Origin: Mucilaginibacter terrae
GTDB taxonomy: Bacteria; Bacteroidota; Bacteroidia; Sphingobacteriales; Sphingobacteriaceae
Length of the DNA: 64,000 bases
Direction: 5' to 3'
Assembly: GCF_031951985.1 (NCBI RefSeq)
Contig: NZ_JAVLVU010000001.1
Location: 2,604,001-2,668,000 of the forward strand
Numbering within the stretch: the stretch's first letter is position 1; each line of letters opens with the position of its first letter. The translations under genes and the position numbers were made by a program. Below the pieces are notes generated by a model that worked only from the letters and a program-made list of their open reading frames with translations, ran no database searches and was not told the origin of the DNA. Of the stretch, positions 28,502 to 37,422 are shown one piece after another.

Positions 28502-30181
28502 ATGGCCGACGAAAAGATCATATTCTCGATGGCGGGTGTAAGTAAGATTTACCCCCCTCAAAAACAAGTATTAAAAAACATTTACCTTTCGTTTTTCTAC
28601 GGTGCCAAAATTGGCGTTATAGGTTTAAACGGTTCGGGTAAATCATCATTATTAAAAATTATTGCCGGGTTAGATAAATCTATCCAGGGCGAAGTAGTAT
28701 TCTCGCCAGGTTACTCGGTGGGTTACCTTGCCCAGGAGCCTGTGCTCGACCCTGAAAAAACCGTACGCGAAGTGGTTGAAGAAGGCGTTGCCGAAGTAAC
28801 CGCCATATTAAATGAGTACGAAGAAATAAACGAAAAATTTGGCCTGCCCGAATACTACGAAGATGCCGATGCCATGGACAAACTCATGGCGCGCCAGGGC
28901 GAACTACAGGATAAAATCGACGCTGTAAACGCCTGGGAATTAGACACCAAGCTGGAACGCGCCATGGATGCCCTACGCTGCCCCGAGCCCGATACCAAAA
29001 TTGGTGTACTATCGGGCGGTGAACGCCGCCGTGTGGCTATGTGCCGTTTACTATTACAGGAACCTGATGTTTTACTGTTAGATGAGCCTACCAACCACTT
29101 GGATGCCGAGAGCATTGACTGGCTGGAACAGCACTTACAACAATACAAAGGTACCGTAATAGCCGTAACCCACGACCGCTACTTCCTCGACAATGTGGCC
29201 GGATGGATACTGGAACTCGACCGTGGTGAAGGTATTCCGTGGAAGGGCAATTACTCATCGTGGTTAGACCAAAAGGCCAAACGCCTTGCGCAAGAAGAAA
29301 AAACCGAAAGCAAACGCCAGAAAACTTTAGAGCGCGAGCTGGAATGGGTGCGTATGGCTCCTAAAGCCCGCCACGCCAAAGGCAAGGCTCGTATTGCTAA
29401 CTATGAAAAGCTGGCCTCCGAAGAAACTAAGGAACGCGAAGACAAACTGGAATTGTTTATTCCGCCAGGGCCGCGTTTGGGCAATGTAGTTATTGAGGTG
29501 AATAATGTAACCAAGGCCTATGGCGATAAGGTACTGTTCGAAAACCTTTCGTTCTCTTTACCTCCTGCAGGTATTGTGGGCATTATTGGCCCGAATGGTG
29601 CGGGTAAAACTACTTTGTTCCGCCTGATTACCGGGCAGGAACAGCCTGATGCGGGCGATTTTCGCGTGGGCGAAACCGTAAAACTGGGCTATGTTGACCA
29701 GATGCACGATGACCTGAAAGCTGATAAATCGGTTTGGGAAAACATTACCGATGGGCAGGAAACCATCCTATTGGGTAATAAACCCATCAACTCGCGTGCT
29801 TACGTATCAAAATTCAACTTTAACGGCGGCGATCAGCAAAAGAAGATAGAAGTACTATCGGGCGGTGAGCGTAACCGGGTGCATTTGGCCATCAATTTAA
29901 AAAAGGGGTCGAACGTGTTGCTGCTGGATGAGCCAACTAACGATATTGACGTAAATACCTTACGCTCGCTGGAAGAAGCCTTAGAAAACTTTGGTGGCTG
30001 CGCTGTAATCATTAGTCACGACCGTTGGTTTTTAGACCGTGTTTGCACACACATCCTTGCCTTTGAGGGCGATTCTCAAGTATACTTTTTTGAAGGTAAC
30101 TATACCGATTACGAAGAAAACCGCAAAAAACGCCTGGGCGATGTAGCACCTAAGCGTATTAAATATAAAAAACTGGCGTAG
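28502..30181 (+). CDS. ettA: Energy-dependent translational throttle protein EttA (ABC-F)
   Basis: ABC-F ATPase that acts at the ribosomal E site. I start at the internal ATG at 28502 (MADEKIIFSMAGVSK), giving 559 residues. It has two ABC domains: GLNGSGKS with LSGGERRR and LLLDEPTNHLD, then GPNGAGKT with LSGGERNR and LLLDEPTNDID, and a basic linker rich in Lys/Arg (KRLAQEEKTESKRQKT). The early IYPPQKQVLKNIYLSFFYGAK is typical of EttA. The upstream extension of seven residues is not needed. Confidence 0.94.
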   Translation: MADEKIIFSMAGVSKIYPPQKQVLKNIYLSFFYGAKIGVIGLNGSGKSSLLKIIAGLDKSIQGEVVFSPGYSVGYLAQEPVLDPEKTVREVVEEGVAEVTAILNEYEEINEKFGLPEYYEDADAMDKLMARQGELQDKIDAVNAWELDTKLERAMDALRCPEPDTKIGVLSGGERRRVAMCRLLLQEPDVLLLDEPTNHLDAESIDWLEQHLQQYKGTVIAVTHDRYFLDNVAGWILELDRGEGIPWKGNYSSWLDQKAKRLAQEEKTESKRQKTLERELEWVRMAPKARHAKGKARIANYEKLASEETKEREDKLELFIPPGPRLGNVVIEVNNVTKAYGDKVLFENLSFSLPPAGIVGIIGPNGAGKTTLFRLITGQEQPDAGDFRVGETVKLGYVDQMHDDLKADKSVWENITDGQETILLGNKPINSRAYVSKFNFNGGDQQKKIEVLSGGERNRVHLAINLKKGSNVLLLDEPTNDIDVNTLRSLEEALENFGGCAVIISHDRWFLDRVCTHILAFEGDSQVYFFEGNYTDYEENRKKRLGDVAPKRIKYKKLA

Positions 30182-30553
30182 TTTTTTGGAGCGAGATTTC
30201 GGGGAGCGGAGAGCGAGGAGTTTTGAGTTGTCTTGCAGTAGCAATATTACTTTACACTTTGTTTTCCGCTCTTTGTGTTTTAGTTATTTTACCACTCTCA
30301 CTCCCGGCTGCCCTCCTTCTTTGCTCATCCCTGCTCCTCTCCGATTTCATCTTCTGAAAACCGCGAAATTGCCCGGTGTTACCCCGGTCTTGCAGCATTA
30401 ATGCTATTATTTCATCCTTCATCAGTTTTACCATTTTTTTTCCAAATGTTTAAACTCATTTCAGGACAAGACAGATTGAACGCTGACACAATCCTGTCAG
30501 TACTTTGTTAATTTTGTTGAAATTAATATTTTACTTGCTTTAAAAAAATTATC
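30182..30553. other. Non-coding gap upstream of the 30554 gene
   Basis: About 370 bases. A reverse-strand frame of 60 codons (30252-30434) starts at an ATG preceded by GGA but shows no recognisable domain and an odd basic tail. A dyad CTGACA-6-TGTCAG (30483-30500) precedes the AT-rich promoter zone of the next gene. No other feature is supported. Confidence 0.4.
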
Positions 30554-31129
30554 ATGAAATCAGCCTTTTCTTACTTATCCGTTCTTTTCGTATTGTTATC
30601 ATTTTTTGCATCGGCTCAAGTAAAGCCGGCGTTTAAAGAACTGACTTATGTTACTTATGAAACGGATGAACTAAAGAAACATGCTACAATAAAAGATTTG
30701 CTTGTTATTGATGCAAACGGACAAGTAAAATATAAATCAGTATACTACAATGGGATAGCCGATACAATTTATAAGCTTACCGAAGCCCAAGTAACAAAGC
30801 TGAATTCCATTTTTAACGGACAAAAGCCGTTGAAAGAGTATGTTATAAAAACAAAAATGCCGGGCACTATGCGCTTTGCCGGACCGTTTGATTATATAAT
30901 TTATGAATCCAAAGATGGTAAAAAGGATGAGCTAACTATTGTTGCTCCATTTATGGCAGATGAATTTAACAAAGCTTTAGACTATCTTGCTAAAGGCCCT
31001 GCAAAGGCAGATAAAAGGGTGAAAAAAATCAAAAACGAAATATTAGAAAATCAAATACTTAAATGCGAAAAGGCAACGGCCAATCTGCCAAAAGTTGAAT
31101 TGCCGCCAAGTGAAATAATCACGAATTGA
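30554..31129 (+). CDS. Secreted protein of unknown function
   Basis: A 191-residue protein with a clear signal peptide (hydrophobic stretch then SASA before QVKPAFKEL). The mature part has repeated short strands and a charged Lys-rich segment near residue 155-165. I recognise no domain. It is transcribed alone and ends at a bidirectional terminator. A function is not assigned. Confidence 0.7.
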   Translation: MKSAFSYLSVLFVLLSFFASAQVKPAFKELTYVTYETDELKKHATIKDLLVIDANGQVKYKSVYYNGIADTIYKLTEAQVTKLNSIFNGQKPLKEYVIKTKMPGTMRFAGPFDYIIYESKDGKKDELTIVAPFMADEFNKALDYLAKGPAKADKRVKKIKNEILENQILKCEKATANLPKVELPPSEIITN

Positions 31130-31139
31130 TATAAATAAG

Positions 31140-31167
31140 AAAGCCGCTCTTTTTATCAAGCGGCTTT
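31140..31167. terminator. Bidirectional terminator between 30554 gene and the aldo-keto reductase
   Basis: AAAGCCGCT and AGCGGCTTT form a perfect 9-bp stem. It lies between converging genes. Confidence 0.85.
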
Positions 31168-31174
31168 ATGATTA

Positions 31175-32206
31175 TTAATAAAATTTTGGCAACGGTATCA
31201 GCTTTGTATTTTGGCGCTGATGCCAGTACGGATATACCGGTGGCACTTCGCTGGCTGCATCCAGTTTTTTAATTTGGTCGATGGTTAGGTTCCAGCCTAC
31301 AGCACCAAGATTTTGTTGGAGTTGCTCTTCATTACGGGCACCAATGATGATGTTAGCTACCGTTGGGCGTTGCAGTACCCAGTTGAGTGCTACCTGTGGT
31401 ACGGTTTTACCGGTTTCTTCGGCTACCTCGTCAAGAGCATCTACAATGGTGTATAAGCGCTCCAGGTCGGTTTCGGGACCGTGTGAGCCGCCCTGGCTGC
31501 GGCGGTTATCTTGCGGTATAGGCTGCCCACGGCGAAACTTGCCGCCTAACTGGCCCGATGCCAGCGGGCTCCATACAATGGTGCTCACTTTTTGATCGAT
31601 ACCCAAAGGCATTAATTCCCATTCAAATTCACGGTCGAGCAGAGAGTAATAGGCCTGGTGTGCTACGTAGCGTGCCCAGCCATAACGTTCAGATACCGAC
31701 AGCGATTTCATAAGGTGCCAGCCCGAAAAGTTGGAACAAGCTATATAGCGTACTTTGCCGCTTGTTATCAGGTCGTCGAGGGCTTTCAGCGTTTCTTCTA
31801 CCGGGGTATTGGCATCAAAACCATGCAGGTGGTAAACATCAATACGGTCGGTATTTAAACGGCGCAGGCTGGCCTCGGCTTGTTCAATTAAATGAAAGCG
31901 TGATGAGCCAAAATCGTTAGGGCCATCACCCATAGGGAAGGTGGCTTTGGTTGAAATCAATACCTCGTTACGCTTGCCATCAATAGCCTTGCCCAATATT
32001 TCTTCGGCCAGGCCTCTCGAGTATATATTAGCTGTGTCAAAAAAATTAACACCTGCATCGAGGCACAGGTTAATCAGTCGTTTAGCTTCGTCAACCTGCG
32101 TACTGCCCCATGCTTTAAAAAACTCGTTGCCGCCGCCAAAGGTGGCCGTGCCAAAGCTTAGCACCGGCACGTGCAGGCCCGATGCGCCTAATTGTCTGTA
32201 TTCCAT
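31175..32206 (-). CDS. Aldo-keto reductase family protein, copy 1
   Basis: NAD(P)H-linked oxidoreductase of carbonyl compounds, cytosolic. The 343-residue protein starts MEYRQLGASGLHVPVLSFGTA and has the family Asp in FDTANIYS with the Tyr two residues on, the Lys in STKATF, and the His-containing YHLHGFD. The ending MVLQRPTVANIIIGA-type segment is the usual cofactor-binding loop. Substrate is unknown. A related gene lies at 58363. Confidence 0.88.
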   Translation of the reverse strand: MEYRQLGASGLHVPVLSFGTATFGGGNEFFKAWGSTQVDEAKRLINLCLDAGVNFFDTANIYSRGLAEEILGKAIDGKRNEVLISTKATFPMGDGPNDFGSSRFHLIEQAEASLRRLNTDRIDVYHLHGFDANTPVEETLKALDDLITSGKVRYIACSNFSGWHLMKSLSVSERYGWARYVAHQAYYSLLDREFEWELMPLGIDQKVSTIVWSPLASGQLGGKFRRGQPIPQDNRRSQGGSHGPETDLERLYTIVDALDEVAEETGKTVPQVALNWVLQRPTVANIIIGARNEEQLQQNLGAVGWNLTIDQIKKLDAASEVPPVYPYWHQRQNTKLIPLPKFY

Positions 32207-32307
32207 AGTTTGTAGTATTTAAATTTTATGATGTAAAATAAGTCTATGAGGTATAAATACATGTCAAGCTTATATCATCATTTCTTTTGTCCAAGATAAT
32301 AAATACA

Positions 32308-33423
32308 CTATTTAGTTGGCTCAAAAAAGTCTTGCAAGTATTCAAAGTGTGTGCGTAATTCACCAAACAGTGAGTGTTTTACACCTAAGAAGTTGCCTTC
32401 GGCATCATGATAATATTCGGCATCGTATATTATGGGCATCCGTCTTTCTGAATATGTGAATATGGGTGCAAAATGCTCACGGCTCAGGCCGGTCCTCGCA
32501 TTGGTTTCCCAATGAATGTTTTTGAGTTTATTGCCAACATATGTATATTGTATGTTTTTGTAAAGAGTATCCTTACTTGTCTTTAATTTGCTTAATTGTT
32601 TATGCGCGTTATACTCGTATTCAACCTTGGTTACATCTTTATCGCGTGAATATGAGCCGTAAAGTTCTTGAGTTAGCAATTTGTTAGTGTAAGTATAATC
32701 GTTAAACTCAAGCAGCGTTCTGTTACCGTTTCTCACTTCAAAGCGTTCTTTTTTTGCTAATGAGGTATCAGGGTTGTAGGTATATAGGGTTTCGTAGAAA
32801 ATATTTTTTAAGTAAGGATTTAAAATTGCCTCAACCCTTTTAAGCAGTTTCCCCTCGTATATAAAATTATGATGATTAAGAAGTCTGGGCTTTTTTTCGA
32901 GGTTGGTACTCATATAATATTTACGGCTGGTTGGCTGTTTTAGAGCATTGTATGTGTAAGTATAAACAGTGTGAATTGTGGTGTGTGCTTTTCTTACAAC
33001 TTTAGTACTAACAGATGCTACAGTGTTATCTTTGTTAAATAGAGTATCAACGATTCGCCGTACATCTTCATTGTACTCTTTTCCAACTGTGGTAAATCCG
33101 GTATGTTTGTCTCTTTTAAGGTACGTATAATTTACAGGGTTTTCCCGTTTTCCTTTGTTAAACATGATATAAGTTTGGCGTTGCCCGTTTTTATCTTTTA
33201 GTTCAATACTAATTGTATCATTATATAGCCCGCGTTCTTTGTTCAATCTTTGAATGTAGACTTGCCTTTTTACTGCACTTTTAGTTTGGGCTGTATTGAA
33301 TACCACGGTGCGATAAGGTTCCAAATCTATGGTATCTGTTTTTACATCTTGAGCCATAGTGTGGTATGTTGCCATAAAAAAGAATGCAATACACAAGGAT
33401 TTTGGTTTTATATAAGCTGACAT
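32308..33423 (-). CDS. Secreted beta-rich protein of unknown function
   Basis: A 371-residue protein with a signal peptide ending TMA before QDVKTDTID. The body is rich in Tyr and Thr with repeated YTY and YEY strands (TVYTYTYNALKQ, LYTYNPDTSLAKKER, VEYEYNAHKQLSKLK), a pattern like YD/RHS-type or DUF4595-like strand repeats but without the Rhs toxin core. I assign no function. It sits just downstream of recA on the same strand, behind the recA terminator. Confidence 0.65.
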   Translation of the reverse strand: MSAYIKPKSLCIAFFFMATYHTMAQDVKTDTIDLEPYRTVVFNTAQTKSAVKRQVYIQRLNKERGLYNDTISIELKDKNGQRQTYIMFNKGKRENPVNYTYLKRDKHTGFTTVGKEYNEDVRRIVDTLFNKDNTVASVSTKVVRKAHTTIHTVYTYTYNALKQPTSRKYYMSTNLEKKPRLLNHHNFIYEGKLLKRVEAILNPYLKNIFYETLYTYNPDTSLAKKERFEVRNGNRTLLEFNDYTYTNKLLTQELYGSYSRDKDVTKVEYEYNAHKQLSKLKTSKDTLYKNIQYTYVGNKLKNIHWETNARTGLSREHFAPIFTYSERRMPIIYDAEYYHDAEGNFLGVKHSLFGELRTHFEYLQDFFEPTK

Positions 33424-33514
33424 AGGTCGTTACAATTTCGTATGTTACTAATATAGGCTTACGGTATAAAAATGATACTGTTTGTAGTTTTATATTAAAG
33501 TTTCCTATCATAAA

Positions 33515-33549
33515 CAAAAAAAGCCACTCTGCGCGCAGCAAGAGTGGCT
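33515..33549 (-). terminator. Terminator of recA
   Basis: AGCCACTCT and AGAGTGGCT form a perfect 9-bp stem; on the reverse strand it is followed by a run of T. It lies directly downstream of the recA stop. Confidence 0.9.
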
Positions 33550-33575
33550 ATATAAACTATAACTAAATATTAAAC

Positions 33576-34595
33576 TTATTCGGCTTCGATGGCTAAATCT
33601 TCGCCCGATACCACTTCTTTAATTTTGTTTTCCAGTTCTTCGGCAAGTTCGGGGTTATCCATAATGAGTTGCTTTACGGCATCACGACCCTGACCTAAAC
33701 GGCTGTCGCCGTAGCTAAACCAAGAGCCCGCTTTTTTAATAATGGCATGCTCAACACCCAGGTCAATAATTTCGCCTGCTTTTGATATACCTTCGCCAAA
33801 CATGATATCAAACTCGGCCAAACGGAACGGAGGTGCTACCTTGTTTTTAACAATTTTTACCTTAACGCGGTTACCCGATACCTCATCGCTGTCTTTAATT
33901 TGTGATATACGGCGTACATCCAAACGTACCGAAGCATAGAACTTAAGGGCGTTACCACCGGTAGTGGTTTCGGGGTTACCAAACATAACGCCAATTTTAT
34001 CGCGCAGCTGGTTGATGAATATACAGCAACAGCCGGTTTTGCTGATAGTACCGGTAAGCTTACGCAAGGCTTGCGACATTAAACGGGCATGTAAACCCAT
34101 TTTCGAATCGCCCATTTCGCCTTCGATCTCAGCTTTTGGAACTAAGGCTGCAACCGAGTCGATCACTAATATATCAATAGCACCCGAACGGATCAGGTTA
34201 TCGGCAATTTCTAAAGCCTGCTCGCCGTTATCAGGCTGCGAGATGAGTAAGTTCTCTACATCTACGCCCAGTTTTTGGGCATAAAAACGGTCGAACGCGT
34301 GCTCGGCATCAATAAAGGCTGCAATGCCACCTTTTTTCTGAGCTTCGGCAATGGCATGTATGGCTAAGGTAGTTTTACCCGATGATTCGGGACCGTAAAT
34401 TTCAATTACACGGCCTTTAGGTAAACCGCCTACACCCAAAGCTAAATCGAGCGTAAGTGAACCAGTAGGGATAACCTCAATAGGTTCAATGGTGGTATCG
34501 CCCAACTTCATGATGGTACCTTTACCGTATGATTTTTCCAGCTTATCTAATGTAAGCTGTAATGCTTTTAATTTATCTGCGTTTACGTTGCTCAT
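33576..34595 (-). CDS. recA: Recombinase RecA
   Basis: DNA-dependent ATPase for homologous recombination. I start at the ATG at 34595 ([19 protein letters not shown]), giving 339 residues, because a seven-residue upstream extension is not part of the family. Walker A is GPESSGKT (68-75), followed by [20 protein letters not shown] and the L1/L2 DNA-binding region near [15 protein letters not shown]. It has its own promoter and terminator; no LexA-type box was seen. Confidence 0.97.
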   Translation of the reverse strand: MSNVNADKLKALQLTLDKLEKSYGKGTIMKLGDTTIEPIEVIPTGSLTLDLALGVGGLPKGRVIEIYGPESSGKTTLAIHAIAEAQKKGGIAAFIDAEHAFDRFYAQKLGVDVENLLISQPDNGEQALEIADNLIRSGAIDILVIDSVAALVPKAEIEGEMGDSKMGLHARLMSQALRKLTGTISKTGCCCIFINQLRDKIGVMFGNPETTTGGNALKFYASVRLDVRRISQIKDSDEVSGNRVKVKIVKNKVAPPFRLAEFDIMFGEGISKAGEIIDLGVEHAIIKKAGSWFSYGDSRLGQGRDAVKQLIMDNPELAEELENKIKEVVSGEDLAIEAE

Positions 34596-34613
34596 CGTGT
34601 TTGTATTGTATAA

Positions 34614-34621
34614 CAAATATA
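34614..34621 (-). promoter_or_regulatory. -7 element of the recA promoter
   Basis: Reverse strand TATATTTG matches TAnnTTTG, about 20 bases upstream of the recA ATG. The -33 is not clear. Confidence 0.55.
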
Positions 34622-34821
34622 AAGTTATTTATTTGAATACTAAAAATTTTAGTAATATTTTTTTAGATGCCTGTAAAGGTAAGCATCTTAATGTTTACAA
34701 TAGTGTGGTTAACACATAGGGCCTTGGTGCCTGTTTGTAAAAACCGTAGTAGAAAAAGTTGTATGCGAATGCACGGCTGGAATTTTGCTGTAAATTGGCA
34801 ACAAGATCAACTTTAACACTT

Positions 34822-35622
34822 ATGCCTTTAAAAAAAGGAGAATTTATACCCGCCATTGTTAAACGATTAGTGCGTTACAGCTTTAAATACGGCTGGCATG
34901 GCCAGTACCCAAATTGGCAGGAAGCTTTAAAACGATCAACAGGATACAATGCTGATAGTGTTTTACAGCGCGTAAAAGCCGCCGCCCTCAAAGTAAAAAA
35001 CGGCGAAGCCAATTACGAGCGCGATGGTATTGCCCAGCAGCATGTGGAGATATTTTATCCAATTTTATCGTCGTTATTGTGGGTAGCCTCGCAAAATAAT
35101 AACAACCTGAGCATTGTTGATTACGGCGGCTCGCTGGGTACCTCGTACCGGCAAAACTATCCGTTTTTAAAACACCTCAATAGCCTGCAATGGAATCTCA
35201 TTGAACAAAAAATGTTTGTTGACGAAGGCCGACAAAACTTTGAGAACGAACACCTGCACTTTTATTACAACCTTGATGAAGTGCTGGCTGTGGCTAAGCC
35301 GCAATTGCTCATGTTCAGCAGTTCGTTACAGTATATGGAAAAGCCTTACGAATTGCTCAATAAGGTTAAGCAAAGCACCATCCCATATCTAATTATCGAC
35401 CGCACGGCATTCATTAACGAGCCCGAAGACCGCCTTACCATACAAACCGTGCCCCCGGCATTTTATGATGCCTCTTACCCTTGCTGGTTTTTTAGCGAGC
35501 AAAAAATGAGTGACTATTTACAGGATACCTTTGAGGAGGTGTTCAGCTTTGAATCGGGACAGAAAGTTACTTTGGGGTTGGAAGAGCTGGATTATACCGG
35601 TAAATTGTGGAAGCGTAAGTAA
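34822..35622 (+). CDS. Methyltransferase, TIGR04325 family
   Basis: SAM-dependent methyltransferase-like protein of the TIGR04325 family, often found near polysaccharide or glycan genes. The 266-residue protein (start MPLKKGEFIP) has an early VDYGGSLGTSYRQNY that fits a SAM-binding glycine loop, YGGSLGTSYR being its core, and a conserved Trp-Phe near the C terminus (YPCWFFSE). The upstream extension of 21 residues adds only a weakly coding segment. Substrate is unknown. Confidence 0.75.
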   Translation: MPLKKGEFIPAIVKRLVRYSFKYGWHGQYPNWQEALKRSTGYNADSVLQRVKAAALKVKNGEANYERDGIAQQHVEIFYPILSSLLWVASQNNNNLSIVDYGGSLGTSYRQNYPFLKHLNSLQWNLIEQKMFVDEGRQNFENEHLHFYYNLDEVLAVAKPQLLMFSSSLQYMEKPYELLNKVKQSTIPYLIIDRTAFINEPEDRLTIQTVPPAFYDASYPCWFFSEQKMSDYLQDTFEEVFSFESGQKVTLGLEELDYTGKLWKRK

Positions 35623-35670
35623 TATTTAAACCCAAATTGCCCTTGTTTATGACAGGTGAAATGAATTTAA

Positions 35671-36564
35671 TTACTGATCAATACTATATATGGCCGAATA
35701 TTTTTTTAAGCAATCTGCCATTAAACACGCGGCTTTCTTTTGATAGGTATTGGCCCACCATGTTATTGTAGCTTCACGCTCCATTCCATCACCAGTAATT
35801 TTAATGGCTCTCAACTCGGGGTGTTGGTAAATGGACGATGCCATGAGCACAGTACACCATTTGCCGGTATCAACCAGTTGCAGCAACATATTAATATCGT
35901 TCACTTCCATTTGTACATTTATATTTACCCCGTGCTTTACCGTTATTTTATCAAAGTAGTTGCGGATGCTGTAGCCTGCAGATGGTAACAACAACTGCAA
36001 TTTCTCTAACTCTTTAAGTTTTACCTGTTTGTTTTTTGTACAAGTATGATTTTTATGGGCTATTAAAGATAGCGACGAAGAAAATAGCTTTTGCGAATGA
36101 TAGGCTGAATTTTGCTGTACCGGCAAAAACGATAATACCATATCAACCTTACCCTGTTCGAGGTTTGCCAATAACTCGCTTGTGGTGCCAAAGTTTATAA
36201 GCAAGCGAATATTAGGGCGTTGCTGGCTAAAGTCTTCAATGGCTTTGGTGAGTACATGCATTAATCCGTAGGTAATGCCTATAGTTAGGGTGCCAGTTTC
36301 GAGGTTCATCAGGTCTTTTAGTATATCACTGCCATCTTGTGCATCTTTAGCGGTTTTTTGGGCATAGGGTAAAAACAATTGTCCGGCTTCGGTTAATCGC
36401 ACGCGCTTGCCCAGGCGGTCGAATAGTAATATCCCCAGCTCATCTTCCAACTGCTTTATTTGCTGCGATAATGTGCTCTGCGTAATAAACGACAGGTTGG
36501 CCGCCTCGGTAAAGTTTTGTAGTTCGGCGGCTTTAATAAAGTATTTGAGTTGGCGCAGTTCCAT
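35671..36564 (-). CDS. LysR-family transcriptional regulator
   Basis: A 297-residue regulator started at the ATG at 36564 (MELRQLKYFIKAAEL) since the longer frame begins at a non-ATG codon. The N-terminal winged helix has FTEAANLSFITQSTLSQQIKQLEDELG, and the rest is a periplasmic-binding-like effector domain (TLTIGITYGLMHVL). It resembles CynR-type regulators. It is divergent from the 36691 gene across a 126-bp region with a paired 11-bp direct repeat, so it probably controls that gene and itself. Confidence 0.9.
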   Translation of the reverse strand: MELRQLKYFIKAAELQNFTEAANLSFITQSTLSQQIKQLEDELGILLFDRLGKRVRLTEAGQLFLPYAQKTAKDAQDGSDILKDLMNLETGTLTIGITYGLMHVLTKAIEDFSQQRPNIRLLINFGTTSELLANLEQGKVDMVLSFLPVQQNSAYHSQKLFSSSLSLIAHKNHTCTKNKQVKLKELEKLQLLLPSAGYSIRNYFDKITVKHGVNINVQMEVNDINMLLQLVDTGKWCTVLMASSIYQHPELRAIKITGDGMEREATITWWANTYQKKAACLMADCLKKYSAIYSIDQ

Positions 36565-36633
36565 GGCTAAAGCTTTCTTCAAATATATATTCTAAATCGG
36601 TTATGTCAATATATTACAATGGAAAAATCAATT

Positions 36634-36676
36634 TTAACGATTAAGGAATTGTGCAGAACTTTGGATTAACGATTAA
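36634..36676 (+). promoter_or_regulatory. Direct repeat TTAACGATTAA spaced 32 bp, candidate LysR operator
   Basis: TTAACGATTAA occurs at 36634-36644 and again at 36666-36676, 32 bp apart (about three helical turns), in the LysR-divergent region. A near-consensus -7 (GAACTTTG, 36656-36663) lies between them, so the repeats would flank the core promoter of the 36691 gene. Confidence 0.6.
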
Positions 36677-36690
36677 AAAAACATAACACC

Positions 36691-37242
36691 ATGGAAATTC
36701 AACAAACCCCCGAAAATGCATTATCGCACTCAGTTGTAAAAGCAGTTATCAATGCTCCGATTGAAAAAGTAAATATTGCCGATTGGCTACTGAACCTGCC
36801 CGATGCTGAATATCAAAAATGCTCAGTAAATCATATTGCAGCAGGCTCAACTACTACTTACGATGGTTTACCTATGTCAATTAATGTAGAAATGATAGGC
36901 GATGCCTTAGTTATTCAACACTATGTAGCTACCGAGTATCGTGCCGATTACTGTCGTATGCTTTCCCTGTCTGACGTGATCACCAAGAATGGTAACAGCC
37001 GTGTACAGGTGTTATGGGAACTAAAAGCCGTAGCCATTGGCGAAAATACCTGCGAGTACACCAACGAAATACACGCAACTGCCACCCCCGAATTTATGAC
37101 CTTTATAAATGAACACGGCATCACCTTAGCTCAAGCAGCGGCCGCCCGTCAGGCTGCATCGGATGTACATAATCATGAAGAAACTCCGCTGTTTGCCAAA
37201 AGTATTGAACATAAAGCTTTGACAGGAAAGTATGTTGATTGA
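36691..37242 (+). CDS. SRPBCC-like (START-type) protein
   Basis: A 183-residue protein without signal peptide. The pattern VVKAVINAPIEKVNIADWLLNLPDAEYQ at the N terminus, alternating strands such as INVEMIGDALVIQHYV and RVQVLWELKAVAIGENTCEYTNEI, and a C-terminal helix (EFMTFINEHGITLAQAAAARQAA) fit the SRPBCC/Bet v1 helix-grip fold, often a hydrophobic-ligand binder or aromatase. The exact subfamily is unclear. It is divergent from a LysR regulator and ends at a terminator. Confidence 0.55.
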   Translation: MEIQQTPENALSHSVVKAVINAPIEKVNIADWLLNLPDAEYQKCSVNHIAAGSTTTYDGLPMSINVEMIGDALVIQHYVATEYRADYCRMLSLSDVITKNGNSRVQVLWELKAVAIGENTCEYTNEIHATATPEFMTFINEHGITLAQAAAARQAASDVHNHEETPLFAKSIEHKALTGKYVD

Positions 37243-37284
37243 AACGTACGTAAATCATCTATCAAATTAGCTAATTAATACTGA

Positions 37285-37314
37285 AAAACCATCTCCAACA
37301 AAGAGATGGTTTTC
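37285..37314 (+). terminator. Terminator of the 36691 gene
   Basis: AACCATCTC and GAGATGGTT form a perfect 9-bp stem around CAACAAA, followed by TTTT. Confidence 0.88.
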
Positions 37315-37422
37315 GTATTTAACATTACTTAAGTTTTAGTTGTTAAAAAGAGTTAAACCCTTAATAACCAATTGAAAAAGCGGTAAATTAGTACTGTTAA
37401 TATTTAACACCTCATTAACCTT

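Noticed and set aside
30252..30434. Reverse-strand 60-codon frame between ettA and the 30554 gene
   Set aside because: It has a GGA before the ATG but no known domain, a very basic tail and no neighbour support; too weak to list as a gene.
36565..36582. 303-residue start for the LysR regulator
   Set aside because: The frame begins at TTG; the ATG at 36564 gives the canonical MELRQLKYF start.
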